Below are positions 1-8,898 of a stretch of 64,000 bases of DNA, one piece after another. The stretch is taken from positions 310,001 to 374,000 of the forward strand of contig NZ_JAADJU010000001.1 of assembly GCF_012933545.1 (NCBI RefSeq). The letters are read 5' to 3'. Below the pieces are notes generated by a model. The model was not told where the DNA came from. It searched no databases and saw only the letters and a program-made list of their open reading frames with translations. The position numbers were made by a program, and so were the translations under genes. How positions within the stretch are numbered: the first letter of the stretch is position 1; the number at the start of each line of letters is the position of its first letter. This DNA is from Rouxiella aceris (GTDB lineage: Bacteria > Pseudomonadota > Gammaproteobacteria > Enterobacterales > Enterobacteriaceae).

Positions 1-1
1 C

Positions 2-1342
2 ATCCCGACCTGGTACAGCAACGGTGACCTTACTCATTACTCGCGCAGCTTTAACCCGGCACCAGACTGGACCCACTACAACGTCGACTCAAAAAAGGTC
101 TTTGCCAATCTGAGTCATCAATTTGATAACGGCTGGAACCTGCGCGCTACCGGCACCCATGCCGAAACCGATTTTGATTCCAAGCTGATGTATCTCAGCG
201 GCTTCCCCGATGCCACTACCGGCGTCGGTGCCACTGGCTACGGCGGCTGGTATGTGGGTAAGCGTAAAGTGGATTCGGTTGACGTGATCGCCAACGGTCC
301 CTTTAACCTGCTTGGCCGCCAGCATGAGTTGATTGGCGGTGTCAGCTACAGCCGACAAAATAATCAATACAGCGCGTCGACCACCTTATTTAGCGCCTCT
401 GATGTTGGCAATCTCGACGCCTGGGACGGCTCAATGGCCGATGCCAACTGGAGTGATTTAACACCTTACTCCACGGAAACCATCCGCCAGAAAGCGGTTT
501 ACAGCGCCGCCCGCTTCTCGCTGGCGGATCCGCTGTCACTGATTGTCGGCGCGCGCTACACCCAGTGGAGCGCCGAGTACAACGGCGTATACAGCGGCGA
601 GGCCAGCTATGGGAAAAACAATATCTCGCCTTACGCCGGCCTGATCTACGACATTAACGATACCTGGTCCGCCTACGTCAGCTACACCTCCATCTTCCAG
701 CCGCAGGATCACCAGACCGTGGACGGCAAGTTCCTTGACCCGATAACCGGCAAAAGCTACGAAGCCGGTGTCAAGTCTGACTGGTACAACGGCAATCTCA
801 CCGCATCTGTGGCAGTGTTCCGCACCGAAGAAGACAACCTCGGGCAAACCGACGGTAATAACTACGTCGAAGGCAGTTCGCAACAGGCTTACTATGCGGC
901 CCAGGGCACCGTCAGCAAAGGGGTAGAGTTTGAGATTAACGGCGCTGTCACCGACAATCTGAAAATGACCTTTGGTGGTACCACCTACAGCGCCACAGAT
1001 AATACTGGTGCCGACATTACCTCAAATATGCCACGCACCACTTTTAAACTGTTTAGCAGCTATCGACTGCCACAGTTGCAGGCTTTGACCCTCGGTGGCG
1101 GCGTCAGATGGCAGAACCGCACGTATCAGGACACCACCGCGCCATCAGGGGATGCGGTGCGCATTTATCAAGGCAGTTATGCCCTGGTGGATCTGTTTAC
1201 CCGCTATCAGGTGACGCCGAAACTGTCGGCGCAGCTCAATATCAACAATCTGTTTGATAAGACCTACGAAACCAATCTCAGCGATTACATCGTCTACGGC
1301 GAGCCGCGTAATGCGTCGCTCAGTCTGAACTACAGCTTCTGA
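2..1342 (+). CDS. TonB-dependent siderophore receptor, C-terminal part (5' end outside window)
   Basis: The reading frame is open from base 2, so the gene begins to the left of the window and only about 446 residues of the beta-barrel are seen. Alternating hydrophobic/polar strands rich in Tyr, Trp, Asn and Gly run throughout. The C-terminus has the VYGEPRN motif and ends in a terminal Phe (SLNYSF), the pattern of outer-membrane siderophore receptors of the FpvA/FhuE/PupB type. The plug domain and TonB box are not in view, so the ligand cannot be named. It would bind an Fe(III)-siderophore at the cell surface and import it with TonB energy. A YncE-like gene follows after 68 bp; in E. coli yncE also lies beside a TonB receptor gene (yncD). 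The in-frame ATG at 188 is internal, not the true start. Confidence 0.88.
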   Translation: MPTWYSNGDLTHYSRSFNPAPDWTHYNVDSKKVFANLSHQFDNGWNLRATGTHAETDFDSKLMYLSGFPDATTGVGATGYGGWYVGKRKVDSVDVIANGPFNLLGRQHELIGGVSYSRQNNQYSASTTLFSASDVGNLDAWDGSMADANWSDLTPYSTETIRQKAVYSAARFSLADPLSLIVGARYTQWSAEYNGVYSGEASYGKNNISPYAGLIYDINDTWSAYVSYTSIFQPQDHQTVDGKFLDPITGKSYEAGVKSDWYNGNLTASVAVFRTEEDNLGQTDGNNYVEGSSQQAYYAAQGTVSKGVEFEINGAVTDNLKMTFGGTTYSATDNTGADITSNMPRTTFKLFSSYRLPQLQALTLGGGVRWQNRTYQDTTAPSGDAVRIYQGSYALVDLFTRYQVTPKLSAQLNINNLFDKTYETNLSDYIVYGEPRNASLSLNYSF

Positions 1343-1353
1343 TAATCCCTGAC

Positions 1354-1384
1354 GCCGATGATAACCCCCGAGGTTGGCATCGGC
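1354..1384 (+). terminator. Short hairpin between receptor and YncE-like gene
   Basis: Seven-base arms GCCGATG (1354-1360) and CATCGGC (1378-1384) can pair around a 17-base loop. No T-run follows, so this may be a weak terminator, an RNA-stabilising hairpin, or chance. Confidence 0.3.
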
Positions 1385-1410
1385 TCACTTTGCCCAACAT
1401 GGAGAATGGC

Positions 1411-2502
1411 ATGAACCCACTGTTTAGCAACAAACTGGCGCGCAGCGCGCTGGCAATGATTATTGCCCTGCCATTGGCGGCCTGTCAGGCACCGGTGAGC
1501 ACGCCAAAAGCGCCGCTACCCCCGCAGGTTAACGCCACGGCCAGCAATATTACCGAACGCGAGCTATCCACAGGGCTGTATGAACTGACTTATAGCGCCA
1601 AAGCCCATGCGCTGTTTGCCGCCACCGCGCAATCCTTTAAAGATGTGAACGGCGGAGTGATCTACCGGCTGGATCCTACCACGCTGGCGATCCTCGGACA
1701 GACCCATACCGATCTGAAAAACTTTGGCATGGCCCGCGATGACCAGGGTGACACTCTGTATGTTACCCAGACGCTGGACAGCAGCGTCAGCGCCATCGAC
1801 GCCGTCAGCGGCAAAGTCAAAGCGCGCCTGACCTTTAAAGATAAAAACCCGGATGGCAAAGCGGTCCATCCGCGTGAAATTATCTGGCACGACGGCACGC
1901 TCTATGTTGGTGGCGTCGGCGATCCGGGGATCATTTGGATTGTGGATGCCAAGACGCTGCAACTCAAAGGGCAGATTAACCACGCCGGTAAATGGGTCAC
2001 CGGACTGTTGTGGTCGCAGGCCACTCAGCGCCTGTATGCGGCCAACGGCAGCGGCGAGATTATGGTGATTAACCCGCGCAGCCATAAAATTGAGGCGCGC
2101 TGGACGCCGGATGATGGAAAGAAACATATGTTCCTCAACCTGGCGGAAGATGCGCAAAGCGGACGATTGTTTGCGACCGATAACTCGGCGGCAAAAAACA
2201 CGCTGGTGTTTGACCAACACAGCGGCAAAGTGATCAAGCAGTTGGATGTCGGCGATTCGCTGGCGATTAAATTTAACCCGCAACGCAATGAAATCTATAT
2301 TACACAACGGGAGTCCGGCAAATTGCTGCAACTGGATGCCAGCAGCTACGCGCTGAAACACAGTTGGGATCTTAAACCCAATCCCAATAGCCTGTTGCTG
2401 TCAGAAGATGGCCAGACGCTATACGTTACCGTCAAACAGCCCTTTAATAAGGATCATTCCAGCAAAGGTCTGGATAAGTTGCTGCGTATCAAGCTGAATT
2501 AA
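1411..2502 (+). CDS. YncE-family beta-propeller lipoprotein
   Basis: A 363-residue protein with several repeated blade-like segments (pattern LYVTQTLDSSVSAIDAVSGK; later RLFATDNSAAKNTLVFD), as in the seven-bladed YncE/NHL-type propellers. The start chosen is ATG 1411, preceded by GGAGAA four bases away; upstream TTG and ATG codons in frame lack this. The N-terminus is a lipoprotein signal (Lys/Arg, hydrophobic stretch, lipobox LAAC at about residue 25), so it should be lipid-anchored. The known E. coli YncE is a soluble periplasmic protein, so the lipobox is a difference. Following a siderophore receptor, a role in iron- or envelope-linked binding is possible, but the molecular function of the family is not settled. 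Confidence 0.85.
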   Translation: MNPLFSNKLARSALAMIIALPLAACQAPVSTPKAPLPPQVNATASNITERELSTGLYELTYSAKAHALFAATAQSFKDVNGGVIYRLDPTTLAILGQTHTDLKNFGMARDDQGDTLYVTQTLDSSVSAIDAVSGKVKARLTFKDKNPDGKAVHPREIIWHDGTLYVGGVGDPGIIWIVDAKTLQLKGQINHAGKWVTGLLWSQATQRLYAANGSGEIMVINPRSHKIEARWTPDDGKKHMFLNLAEDAQSGRLFATDNSAAKNTLVFDQHSGKVIKQLDVGDSLAIKFNPQRNEIYITQRESGKLLQLDASSYALKHSWDLKPNPNSLLLSEDGQTLYVTVKQPFNKDHSSKGLDKLLRIKLN

Positions 2503-2509
2503 ATAGTCA

Positions 2510-2540
2510 GGCCAGCCCCCGCGGTCAGAGGGGGCTGGCC
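2510..2540 (+). terminator. Strong GC-rich hairpin after the YncE-like gene
   Basis: Eleven-base perfect arms GGCCAGCCCCC (2510-2520) and GGGGGCTGGCC (2530-2540) with a nine-base loop, starting 7 bases after the stop codon. There is no clear T-tract, so it is terminator-like rather than a textbook intrinsic terminator. Confidence 0.55.
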
Positions 2541-2642
2541 ATGTTGTCATCGGGATCGAGATACAGGAACCACTACACTCCCCCTGCAATACTCAGCCGC
2601 AAAATAGACGTTATCCGCAGCCTGATATCAGCCTTTATTTAG

Positions 2643-2834
2643 CTATTTACCGCGCTCGCTAAAAGGCACTCCACCGCGAGATTTATTGATCGCCTTGGTT
2701 TCCACGATCGATACCATGACGCGGTCGGCTTCTACCTCAAATGATTCCACCACCGCCTCGGTGATCTTCTTCATCAACTTATGCTTCTGCTCGGTCGAGC
2801 GTCCTTCAACCGCATATATCACTATTTCTGGCAT
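2643..2834 (-). CDS. 4-oxalocrotonate tautomerase family protein
   Basis: A 63-residue protein starting MPEIVIYAVEGRS. In this superfamily the Pro exposed after Met removal is the catalytic base, which fixes the start at 2834; the longer upstream frame would bury it. A GGGAGA ribosome site lies five bases before this ATG on the minus strand. Length and the pattern of a beta strand, a helix with TEQKHKLMKKITEA, then a second strand with VMVSIVET match the 4-OT/DmpI/PptA group, which form small oligomers that interconvert keto and enol forms of 2-oxo acids. The substrate is unknown. It stands alone between the YncE-like gene and the divergent LacI regulator, so genome context does not help. Confidence 0.85.
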   Translation of the reverse strand: MPEIVIYAVEGRSTEQKHKLMKKITEAVVESFEVEADRVMVSIVETKAINKSRGGVPFSERGK

Positions 2835-3049
2835 GTTTTTCTCCCGATTGATGGCTGTAAGCACCTGCAATAATCACGGGTACCTCAAGAACAGACTAAC
2901 CATTAACCAGAAATGTTAATTTTAGCAACAACAATTGAACACTTTAACCTATCATAATGAAGGGATATTATGGCAGGATGCTGCAATAAGTGCACAATCG
3001 TTACCCTTATCGCCTCCCGTTGTGACGGTAAAAAGAGTGGAAGACCGCA

Positions 3050-4072
3050 TTGAGCAACCCACAAAATAGCAATAAAAATCAAACGCGTACCGCCACACTG
3101 GAGGACGTTGCCCGCGCCTCTGGCCTGTCGTCCATGACGGTGAGTCGCGCGCTGAACAACCCGAAAGTCGTGCGCCCGTCCACGGTGGCACGAGTGATGG
3201 ATGCGGTGAATACCACCGGTTATAGTGGCAATATGTTAGCCGGTGGGCTGGCGAGCAAACGCAGCAAGCTTATCGCCGTGGTGGTACCGCAAATCAATAA
3301 CAATATGTTTGCCGATAGCGTAGAAGCAATGAGCGACGAGCTGGCGCGGCGCGGCTACCATATGTTGCTGTGTATTGTCGGTTATACCCTGGAGTCGGAA
3401 GCCGAGATTGTTGCCACCCTGCTCTCGCGGCGTCCGGACGGCATTGTGCTCACCGGCATTCATCACAAGCCGGAGCTTAAGCGCCTGCTGCTCAATGCCA
3501 ATATTCCGGTGATGGAAATCTGGGATTTGACGCCAACGCCTTTGGATATGCTAATCGGCTTCTCCCACGAAAAAATCGGCAACGCCATTGGTCACTATTT
3601 TCTTGAAAAAGGCTTTCGCCGCTTTGCCTTGATTTGCGCCTCCGATCCTCGCGCCCAGGTACGCAAAAACGGTGTGATCGATATCCTGCGCACCTGCCCC
3701 GACAACCTGATCAGCGAAGTGATAGTACCGGCACCGGCCAATATGGCGATGGGACGACAGTCTCTGCGGCAACTGCTTGCCAGTGGCCAGCACTTCGAGG
3801 CCGTTATTTGCACCTCAGATACCCTGGCGCAAGGAGTGATTATGGAAGCCGAAGCCCAGGGCCTGCAGGTTCCCGGTGATTTGTCGGTGATGGGCTTTGC
3901 CGACTTGAATTTTGCCGCTTATAACCGACCGGCGATCACTACCGTCAGCGTCGACAAGGTGAAAATAGGTCAACAGGCCGCCACCATGCTGGCAGACAAA
4001 ATAGAAGGTCGCGAGATAAGCCAACAGGTGGTCGATATCGGCTTTTCACTGGTAGTCCGCGAATCGGCCTGA
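3050..4072 (+). CDS. LacI-family transcriptional repressor, GntR (gluconate) type
   Basis: 340 residues: an N-terminal LacI helix-turn-helix at about residues 16-58 (TLEDVARASGLSSMTVSRAL, then hinge-region NTTGYSGN) followed by a periplasmic-binding-protein-like sugar domain. The SVMGFADLNFAAYNRP segment near the C-terminus is typical of the GntR/IdnR/PtxS branch that senses gluconate or ketogluconates. The start is TTG 3050, the only codon that gives the usual LacI N-terminus. It lies upstream of, and in the same direction as, the gluconate dehydrogenase operon, separated by a terminator and a 380-bp AT-rich region, so it is a natural candidate regulator of that operon. The exact inducer is inferred from family and context. 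Confidence 0.9.
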   Translation: MSNPQNSNKNQTRTATLEDVARASGLSSMTVSRALNNPKVVRPSTVARVMDAVNTTGYSGNMLAGGLASKRSKLIAVVVPQINNNMFADSVEAMSDELARRGYHMLLCIVGYTLESEAEIVATLLSRRPDGIVLTGIHHKPELKRLLLNANIPVMEIWDLTPTPLDMLIGFSHEKIGNAIGHYFLEKGFRRFALICASDPRAQVRKNGVIDILRTCPDNLISEVIVPAPANMAMGRQSLRQLLASGQHFEAVICTSDTLAQGVIMEAEAQGLQVPGDLSVMGFADLNFAAYNRPAITTVSVDKVKIGQQAATMLADKIEGREISQQVVDIGFSLVVRESA

Positions 4073-4146
4073 GTGCCCGCAGCCCATAGCCGTTATCTCT
4101 TAAATTATCTCATTAGCCACGTACTATTCCCCCCGTTTGCACCATA

Positions 4147-4172
4147 AAAGCCTCGCCAACCGACGAGGCTTT
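4147..4172 (+). terminator. Rho-independent terminator of the LacI-family gene
   Basis: AAAGCCTCG (4147-4155) pairs perfectly with CGAGGCTTT (4164-4172) around a short loop, followed by TTATT-rich sequence. It ends the regulator transcript before the dehydrogenase operon. Confidence 0.8.
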
Positions 4173-4553
4173 ATTATTTCTGCCAGCCGGCAGATCTATT
4201 ATTGTTAGAAATGTTAGCTAACAAACACAACATTAAATATCAATAAGTTTCACTGCGGAATTATATTCCCCCATCAGCACATTCTATTAAAAATAGCAGT
4301 AAGTGAAATTTTACTGACTAAAGAAAGCCGCATTAAAAATTTCACAACACACGGAATAATAATTTAATTTATTGATTTACATGAAAAATAATTGAAAAAG
4401 ACAATATCTGACAGGCAAGAAGAGATGGGCATATAAAGAATATGGAATTTAATAATTTATTTTTAATGTGGCGGTGATATTATAAATTTGTACCCAAACA
4501 ACAAAAATAATTAACCCCAACTTAACATTTAAGCATGTGAGAGTCGTAATGCT
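4173..4553 (+). promoter_or_regulatory. AT-rich control region of the gluconate dehydrogenase operon, with LacI-type palindrome
   Basis: This 380-bp non-coding stretch is far more AT-rich than its neighbours and has no plausible gene. It contains the perfect 12-bp palindrome TGTTAGCTAACA at 4212-4223. Its half-site TGTTA..TAACA resembles the known GntR operator (TGTTAC..GTAACA), so it is a candidate site for the upstream LacI-family repressor. A -10/-35 pair cannot be singled out with confidence because of the AT content. Confidence 0.45.
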
Positions 4554-5282
4554 ATGCTCCTTCAAAAAGAAACTACCCGTCGTAAGTTTTTACTGGGGTC
4601 GCTAATGGCTTTGCCGGTCAGCGCCATTATGGTGAAAGGACTGACCGCCGCCCAGGCTGCTGAAATGGCGGCACCCGATCTGCTCGATTATAAACCAATC
4701 TTTTTCAGTGCTGATGAATGGCAATTTATTATGGCCGCCACCGATCGCCTGATCCCGGCGGGCGGCAAAGGCAAAGCGCCTGGTGCACTGGAAACTAATG
4801 TACCGATCTTTATCGATCAGCAAATGCATGATGGCGACTTTGGCAGTGAGATCTATCTGCAAGGTCCCTTTAACGTGCATGCTCCCGCCACCATGGGTTA
4901 CCAGCTTCCTTATCGTCCACAGCAAATCTACAAAATCGGCATCAAGCTGGCCAACAGCTGGTGCCAGCAAAATCATCAAAAAGCCTTCCATCAACTCTCC
5001 GATCAGGACAAAGACAGCGTACTGACCCAGTTGCAGAAAAACGCTATCCACTTTGCGGATATGGGTGAAGAGTCGCTGGTCGCGTCGCAGTTCTTTGGCG
5101 AACTACTGGCCGAAACCAAGCATGGCTACCTCGCCGATCCAATGTACGGCGGCAATAAAGGGATGAAAGCCTGGATTGCCATTGGCTTCCCCGGCGCGCG
5201 TGCCAGCTACACGGAATGGGTCAAGCAACACAATATCCCTTATCCATTAGGTCCGGTCAGCCTGTTGGGCCAGCAAGCCTGA
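4554..5282 (+). CDS. Gluconate 2-dehydrogenase-type small subunit (subunit 3 family, Tat-exported)
   Basis: 242 residues beginning MLLQKETTRRKFLLGSLMAL, a twin-arginine signal (TRRKFLLG) followed by a hydrophobic stretch and an Ala-rich cleavage region (AAQAAEM). The remainder (FSADEWQFIMAATDRLIPAG and GGNKGMKAWIAIGFPGARASY) is the pattern of the gluconate 2-dehydrogenase subunit 3 family. This small subunit is needed for export and assembly of the flavoprotein subunit, which has no signal of its own and is carried across the membrane with it. First gene of a three-gene operon, 55 bp before the GMC subunit. ATG 4549 just upstream is in another frame. Confidence 0.9.
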   Translation: MLLQKETTRRKFLLGSLMALPVSAIMVKGLTAAQAAEMAAPDLLDYKPIFFSADEWQFIMAATDRLIPAGGKGKAPGALETNVPIFIDQQMHDGDFGSEIYLQGPFNVHAPATMGYQLPYRPQQIYKIGIKLANSWCQQNHQKAFHQLSDQDKDSVLTQLQKNAIHFADMGEESLVASQFFGELLAETKHGYLADPMYGGNKGMKAWIAIGFPGARASYTEWVKQHNIPYPLGPVSLLGQQA

Positions 5283-5337
5283 AAGGCCCGCACCCTGACT
5301 CCTATTTCCGTTTTCTGATGATTTGACAGGATTAAAG

Positions 5338-7107
5338 ATGGCACAAGTGAATAAAGAAGAAGTCGACGTTGTCGTCGTCGGCCTCGGCTGGGCAGGCTCG
5401 TTAATGAGCATTGAGCTGGCGATGGCGGGTCTGAAAGTCCGCGCGCTGGAACGGGGTAAAGATCGTGACTACGCCGACTTTGCCTATCCGAAACCGGCGG
5501 ATGAATATGCCTATGCCGTGCGCAACAAAGTGTTTGCCACCCCGGCAGAAGCCGCAGTCACCGTACGCTACAATATGAGCCAGACCGCACTGCCGACCCG
5601 TAAATGGGGTGCCTTTGCCCCCGGCACCGGCGTCGGCGGCTCGGGTCTGCACTGGACAGCCGTCTTAATCCGGCCCACGCCTACCGATCTGAAGCTGAAG
5701 ACCTATGCCGATCAGGCCTATAAGCCCGGTATTCTGCAAGAAGATATGCGCATTATGGACTTCCCTTTTACCTGGGATGAGATCGAGCCTTACTACACCA
5801 AATTTGAACATATTTGCGGTCAATCAGGGAAAACCGGCAACCTGCGCGGCCAGATTATGGAAGGCGGCGATCCCTTTGAAGGTCCACGCTCCGAGCCTTA
5901 TCCGCTGCCAGCACTGGAAGATACTCTCAACAGCAGCATGTTTGCCGATGTGGCCAAAAAGATGGGCTATCACCCCTTCCCCAACCCGTCAGCCTGCGTC
6001 TCTCGCGCCTGGACCAACCCCTATGGCAACCAGATTGCACCCTGTAACTATTGCGGCTATTGCAGTAAATATCCTTGCCTCAACTACTCCAAAGCCTCCC
6101 CGCAAACCGCGGTCATGGATGCGTTAAAACGCATGGAGAACTTCTCTTATGAAGTGAATGCCAACGTATTGAAAGTGGTGTTGCACGACGACAAGAAAAC
6201 TGCCAAGGGCGTGATCTATATGGATGCGCAAGGCAACGAGTGCTTCCAGCCGGCGAAAATCGTGGTACTCAGCAGCTTCCAGTTCTGTAACGTGCGTCTG
6301 ATGCTGCTGTCGGGGATTGGTCAGCCTTATAATCCTATTACCGAAGAAGGTGTGGTGGGACGCAACTATGCCTTCCTAAGCAACGGCGGCTCGACGCTGT
6401 TCTTTAAAGACAAAAACTTCAACCCCTTTGCCACCGCTGGTGCCACCGGCCAGATGATTAACGATGTCTCGCCAGGCAACTTTGACGGGCCGTCACTGGG
6501 CTTTATTGGCGGGGCCAAAATCCATAGCTCGCAGGCAACGGGGGCGCCGATCAGCACCTCACTGCCGAAAGGTACACCAGGCTGGGGAACTGGCTGGAAA
6601 GAAGGCATGGAGGAGTGGTATGGCCACTCCATGAAGATCAGCATCACCACCACCTGCCAGTCCTATCGCGATATTTATCTCGATTTGGATCCAAACTACA
6701 AAGACGAATACGGTATGCCGCTGCTGCGCATGACCTTCGACTGGAAAGCCAACGAGCTCAAGCTGCAACAGTATCTCAAGGGCATCGTCGGCAATATCAC
6801 CAAAGAGCTCAACCCGGACAGCTACAGCGAAAGCTTTCTGCCGATGGATGCGCACTTTGACCTCACTCAGTATGTCTCCACCCATAACGTCGGTGGCGCA
6901 GTGATGGGCGATAACCCGAAAACGTCGGCGCTAAACAAATACCTGCAAAGCTGGGATGTGCATAACGTCTTTGTGCCGGGGGGCAATGCCTTCCCGCAAA
7001 ACTTCCAGGCCAACCCCACCGATACCATAGGTGCGATCACCCTGATGGCCGCGCAGGCAATTAAAGATCACTATCTGAAAAACCCCGGCCCACTGGTACA
7101 GGTCTAA
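5338..7107 (+). CDS. GMC-family FAD dehydrogenase, large subunit of gluconate 2-dehydrogenase-type complex
   Basis: 589 residues. The N-terminal FAD-binding fold shows VVVVGLGWAGS (GxGxxG-type) and the GMC signature GTGVGGSGLHWTA. The C-terminal GMC region has STHNVGGAVMGDNP and PQNFQANPTDTIGA, with the His and Asn that act as catalytic pair in the family. A Cys cluster (CNYCGYCSKYPC) near residue 240 matches the [3Fe-4S]-binding region of bacterial FAD-linked glucose/fructose/gluconate dehydrogenases. The start is ATG 5338 behind an AGG site; a TTG 15 bases earlier is less likely. It would oxidise a sugar acid (probably gluconate to 2-ketogluconate) on the periplasmic side and pass electrons to the cytochrome encoded next. 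Substrate is inferred from family and from the nearby Gcd. Confidence 0.92.
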   Translation: MAQVNKEEVDVVVVGLGWAGSLMSIELAMAGLKVRALERGKDRDYADFAYPKPADEYAYAVRNKVFATPAEAAVTVRYNMSQTALPTRKWGAFAPGTGVGGSGLHWTAVLIRPTPTDLKLKTYADQAYKPGILQEDMRIMDFPFTWDEIEPYYTKFEHICGQSGKTGNLRGQIMEGGDPFEGPRSEPYPLPALEDTLNSSMFADVAKKMGYHPFPNPSACVSRAWTNPYGNQIAPCNYCGYCSKYPCLNYSKASPQTAVMDALKRMENFSYEVNANVLKVVLHDDKKTAKGVIYMDAQGNECFQPAKIVVLSSFQFCNVRLMLLSGIGQPYNPITEEGVVGRNYAFLSNGGSTLFFKDKNFNPFATAGATGQMINDVSPGNFDGPSLGFIGGAKIHSSQATGAPISTSLPKGTPGWGTGWKEGMEEWYGHSMKISITTTCQSYRDIYLDLDPNYKDEYGMPLLRMTFDWKANELKLQQYLKGIVGNITKELNPDSYSESFLPMDAHFDLTQYVSTHNVGGAVMGDNPKTSALNKYLQSWDVHNVFVPGGNAFPQNFQANPTDTIGAITLMAAQAIKDHYLKNPGPLVQV

Positions 7108-7112
7108 GTGAC

Positions 7113-8372
7113 ATGATGAATCTTAAACGTTTATTTATCGCCAATATGCTGCTGATGGCAGTGGGCGGCATAGCACAGGCGCAGGCCGACGATGACGTGC
7201 AACTGATTAAACAGGGCGAATATGTGTCGCGCCTTGGTGACTGTGCCGCCTGTCATAGCCTGGCAGGAAAACCGGCGTTCTCCGGCGGTCTGGCAATTAA
7301 ATCCAATCTGGGCACTATCTATTCAACCAATATTACCCCGGATAAAGATCATGGCATCGGCAACTACAGTGAACAGCAATTTGCTGATGCTGTGCGCAAA
7401 GGCGTTCTGCCGGATGGTTCGCGTCTTTACCCGGCAATGCCTTATCCCGATTACGCCAAGATCAACGATCAGGATATGCATGCGCTCTACGTTTATTTTA
7501 CCAAGGGCGTCAAAGCCAGTGGTGAACAGCCACCAGTCACCGATCTCAGCTTCCCGTTTAGCCAGCGCTGGGGCATGCGTTTCTGGAACTGGGCCTTTAC
7601 CGCTGACAAGCCTTTCCAGCCGATTGACGGCGCCTCTGCCGAAGTCAATCGTGGGGCTTATCTGGTGGAAAGCCTCGGCCACTGTGGCAGTTGCCATACG
7701 CCGCGCGGTTTGGGGATGAACGAAAAAGCCCTCGACAGCAGCGATGCGCAGTTCCTGGCCGGAGGCAGTCTTAACGACTGGCAGGTACCGGCACTACGCG
7801 GTGTGGCCCACTGGGATAAACAGGAAATTGTTGATTATCTTGGCAAAGGTCGCAACGACAAAGCCGCCGTCGGCGGGGAAATGACCTCGGTAGTGGCGAA
7901 CAGCACCGCCTATATGACCGATGCCGATCTACAGGCCATTGCCGCTTATCTGAAGTTTTTAGGCGGTAACCCGTCGCTGCCAGCCAGCGATCCACAAACC
8001 GTCAGCGCTACCGAAGCCAAACTGACTACGGCGAAAAACCTCACTCCGGGTGAACGTCTGTATCTGGATAACTGCGGTGCCTGCCACTTTGTTACCGGCA
8101 AAGGAGCACCGGGCGTATTCCCGCAGCTGGATCAGGCCACCATTGTCAATGCGCAAGACCCAACCGGGTTGATCCACACCATCCTGGCTGGTGCACAGCA
8201 GCCATCAACGGCGCGCGCCCCTTCCACACTGGCAATGCCGGGCTTTGCCGCGCGACTGAGCGACGATCAGGTCGCGCAGTTATCGACCTTTATCCGCCAG
8301 GGCTGGAGCAATAAAGCCCCGGCGGTAACCGCCGAACAGGTGAGTAAAGTGCGCAAAACACTGGGACAATAA
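7113..8372 (+). CDS. Tri-haem cytochrome c subunit of the FAD dehydrogenase
   Basis: 419 residues with an N-terminal Sec signal (MMNLKRLFIANMLLMAVGG, cleavage near AQAQA) and three CxxCH haem-c sites: CAACH at residue 44, CGSCH at 191 and CGACH at 321. This is the architecture of the membrane-associated cytochrome subunit of gluconate, sorbitol and alcohol dehydrogenases, which takes electrons from the flavoprotein and feeds ubiquinone. It starts 5 bp after the GMC gene; an alternative ATG lies one codon later. A rho-independent terminator embedded in a repeat element follows at 8556-8585. Confidence 0.92.
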   Translation: MMNLKRLFIANMLLMAVGGIAQAQADDDVQLIKQGEYVSRLGDCAACHSLAGKPAFSGGLAIKSNLGTIYSTNITPDKDHGIGNYSEQQFADAVRKGVLPDGSRLYPAMPYPDYAKINDQDMHALYVYFTKGVKASGEQPPVTDLSFPFSQRWGMRFWNWAFTADKPFQPIDGASAEVNRGAYLVESLGHCGSCHTPRGLGMNEKALDSSDAQFLAGGSLNDWQVPALRGVAHWDKQEIVDYLGKGRNDKAAVGGEMTSVVANSTAYMTDADLQAIAAYLKFLGGNPSLPASDPQTVSATEAKLTTAKNLTPGERLYLDNCGACHFVTGKGAPGVFPQLDQATIVNAQDPTGLIHTILAGAQQPSTARAPSTLAMPGFAARLSDDQVAQLSTFIRQGWSNKAPAVTAEQVSKVRKTLGQ

Positions 8373-8400
8373 CGGGCAGGGTCGAAATCATCGACGCACC

Positions 8401-8585
8401 ACGGCTTCCCCAACGGGAAGCCGCCAGACGGCTGACAAAGTCCGTTATTAGGGAGAGTGCACCGTTGGGGTCGTAGCGGGCTTGCCCGCCGGAGCGCCCC
8501 TAGATGTGCTATGCCCGGGTATCTCGATCATCAAGACGACTTTGTCATCAAACTCACGGCTTCCTCAACGGGAAGCCGTTTTTTT
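8401..8585. repeat. Palindromic intergenic repeat element, copy 1
   Basis: Two near-identical hairpins (ACGGCTTCCC/GGGAAGCCG at 8401-8423 and ACGGCTTCC/GGAAGCCGT at 8556-8579) bracket an inner inverted repeat TGACAAAGTC (8433-8442) / GACTTTGTCA (8538-8547). The inner segment contains TTAGGGAGAG and GGGTATCTCGATCA. The same inner pattern recurs at 16824-16906 inside another operon, so this is an interspersed element rather than a one-off terminator. Two overlapping small reading frames here are not convincing genes. Confidence 0.65.
8556..8585 (+). terminator. Rho-independent terminator of the dehydrogenase operon
   Basis: Nine-base arms ACGGCTTCC (8556-8564) and GGAAGCCGT (8571-8579) followed by seven T residues. 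It forms the right end of the repeat element. From here to 8826 nothing else is recognisable. Confidence 0.85.
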
Positions 8586-8826
8586 ATGCGTGAGTTGGCT
8601 CACAAAGCTGCGGGGTGTAGCAGATTTTTCTATGTTGGCAGCGTCTCTTTACCGCTTTAGGATGATTTTTAGCGCTAAGTTTAGCCATTACCCATAAGCT
8701 TAGAAAAAACCTGATGTGGATGCTGGCATAAACTCCCCTTGTTAATGACGCCTGTCATTAGCACATGTACTTAGCATGTGCAGTCGCCGGAACGAAGCCA
8801 ACGCTTAAAAAAACGCAGTTAATAAA

Positions 8827-8858
8827 AACCCCCTCTCTGGATAACCAGAAAGGGGGTT
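8827..8858 (-). terminator. Rho-independent terminator of the PQQ dehydrogenase gene
   Basis: Long stem AACCCCCTCTCTGG (8827-8840) with CCAGAAAGGGGGTT (8845-8858), one internal mismatch, four-base loop. Read on the minus strand it is followed by TTTTTATT, placing it just downstream of the gene ending at 8899. Confidence 0.85.
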
Positions 8859-8898
8859 GAACATTATCCAGCCAGCAAATAATCGGCGCTATATGCCC

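Noticed and set aside
1564-2361. Long minus-strand frame opposite the YncE-like gene
   Set aside because: It is the antisense shadow of a well-supported gene with a lipoprotein signal and propeller repeats; no domain is seen on the minus strand.
8457-8697. Two overlapping small frames after the cytochrome gene
   Set aside because: They lie in the palindromic repeat and terminator and have no ribosome site.
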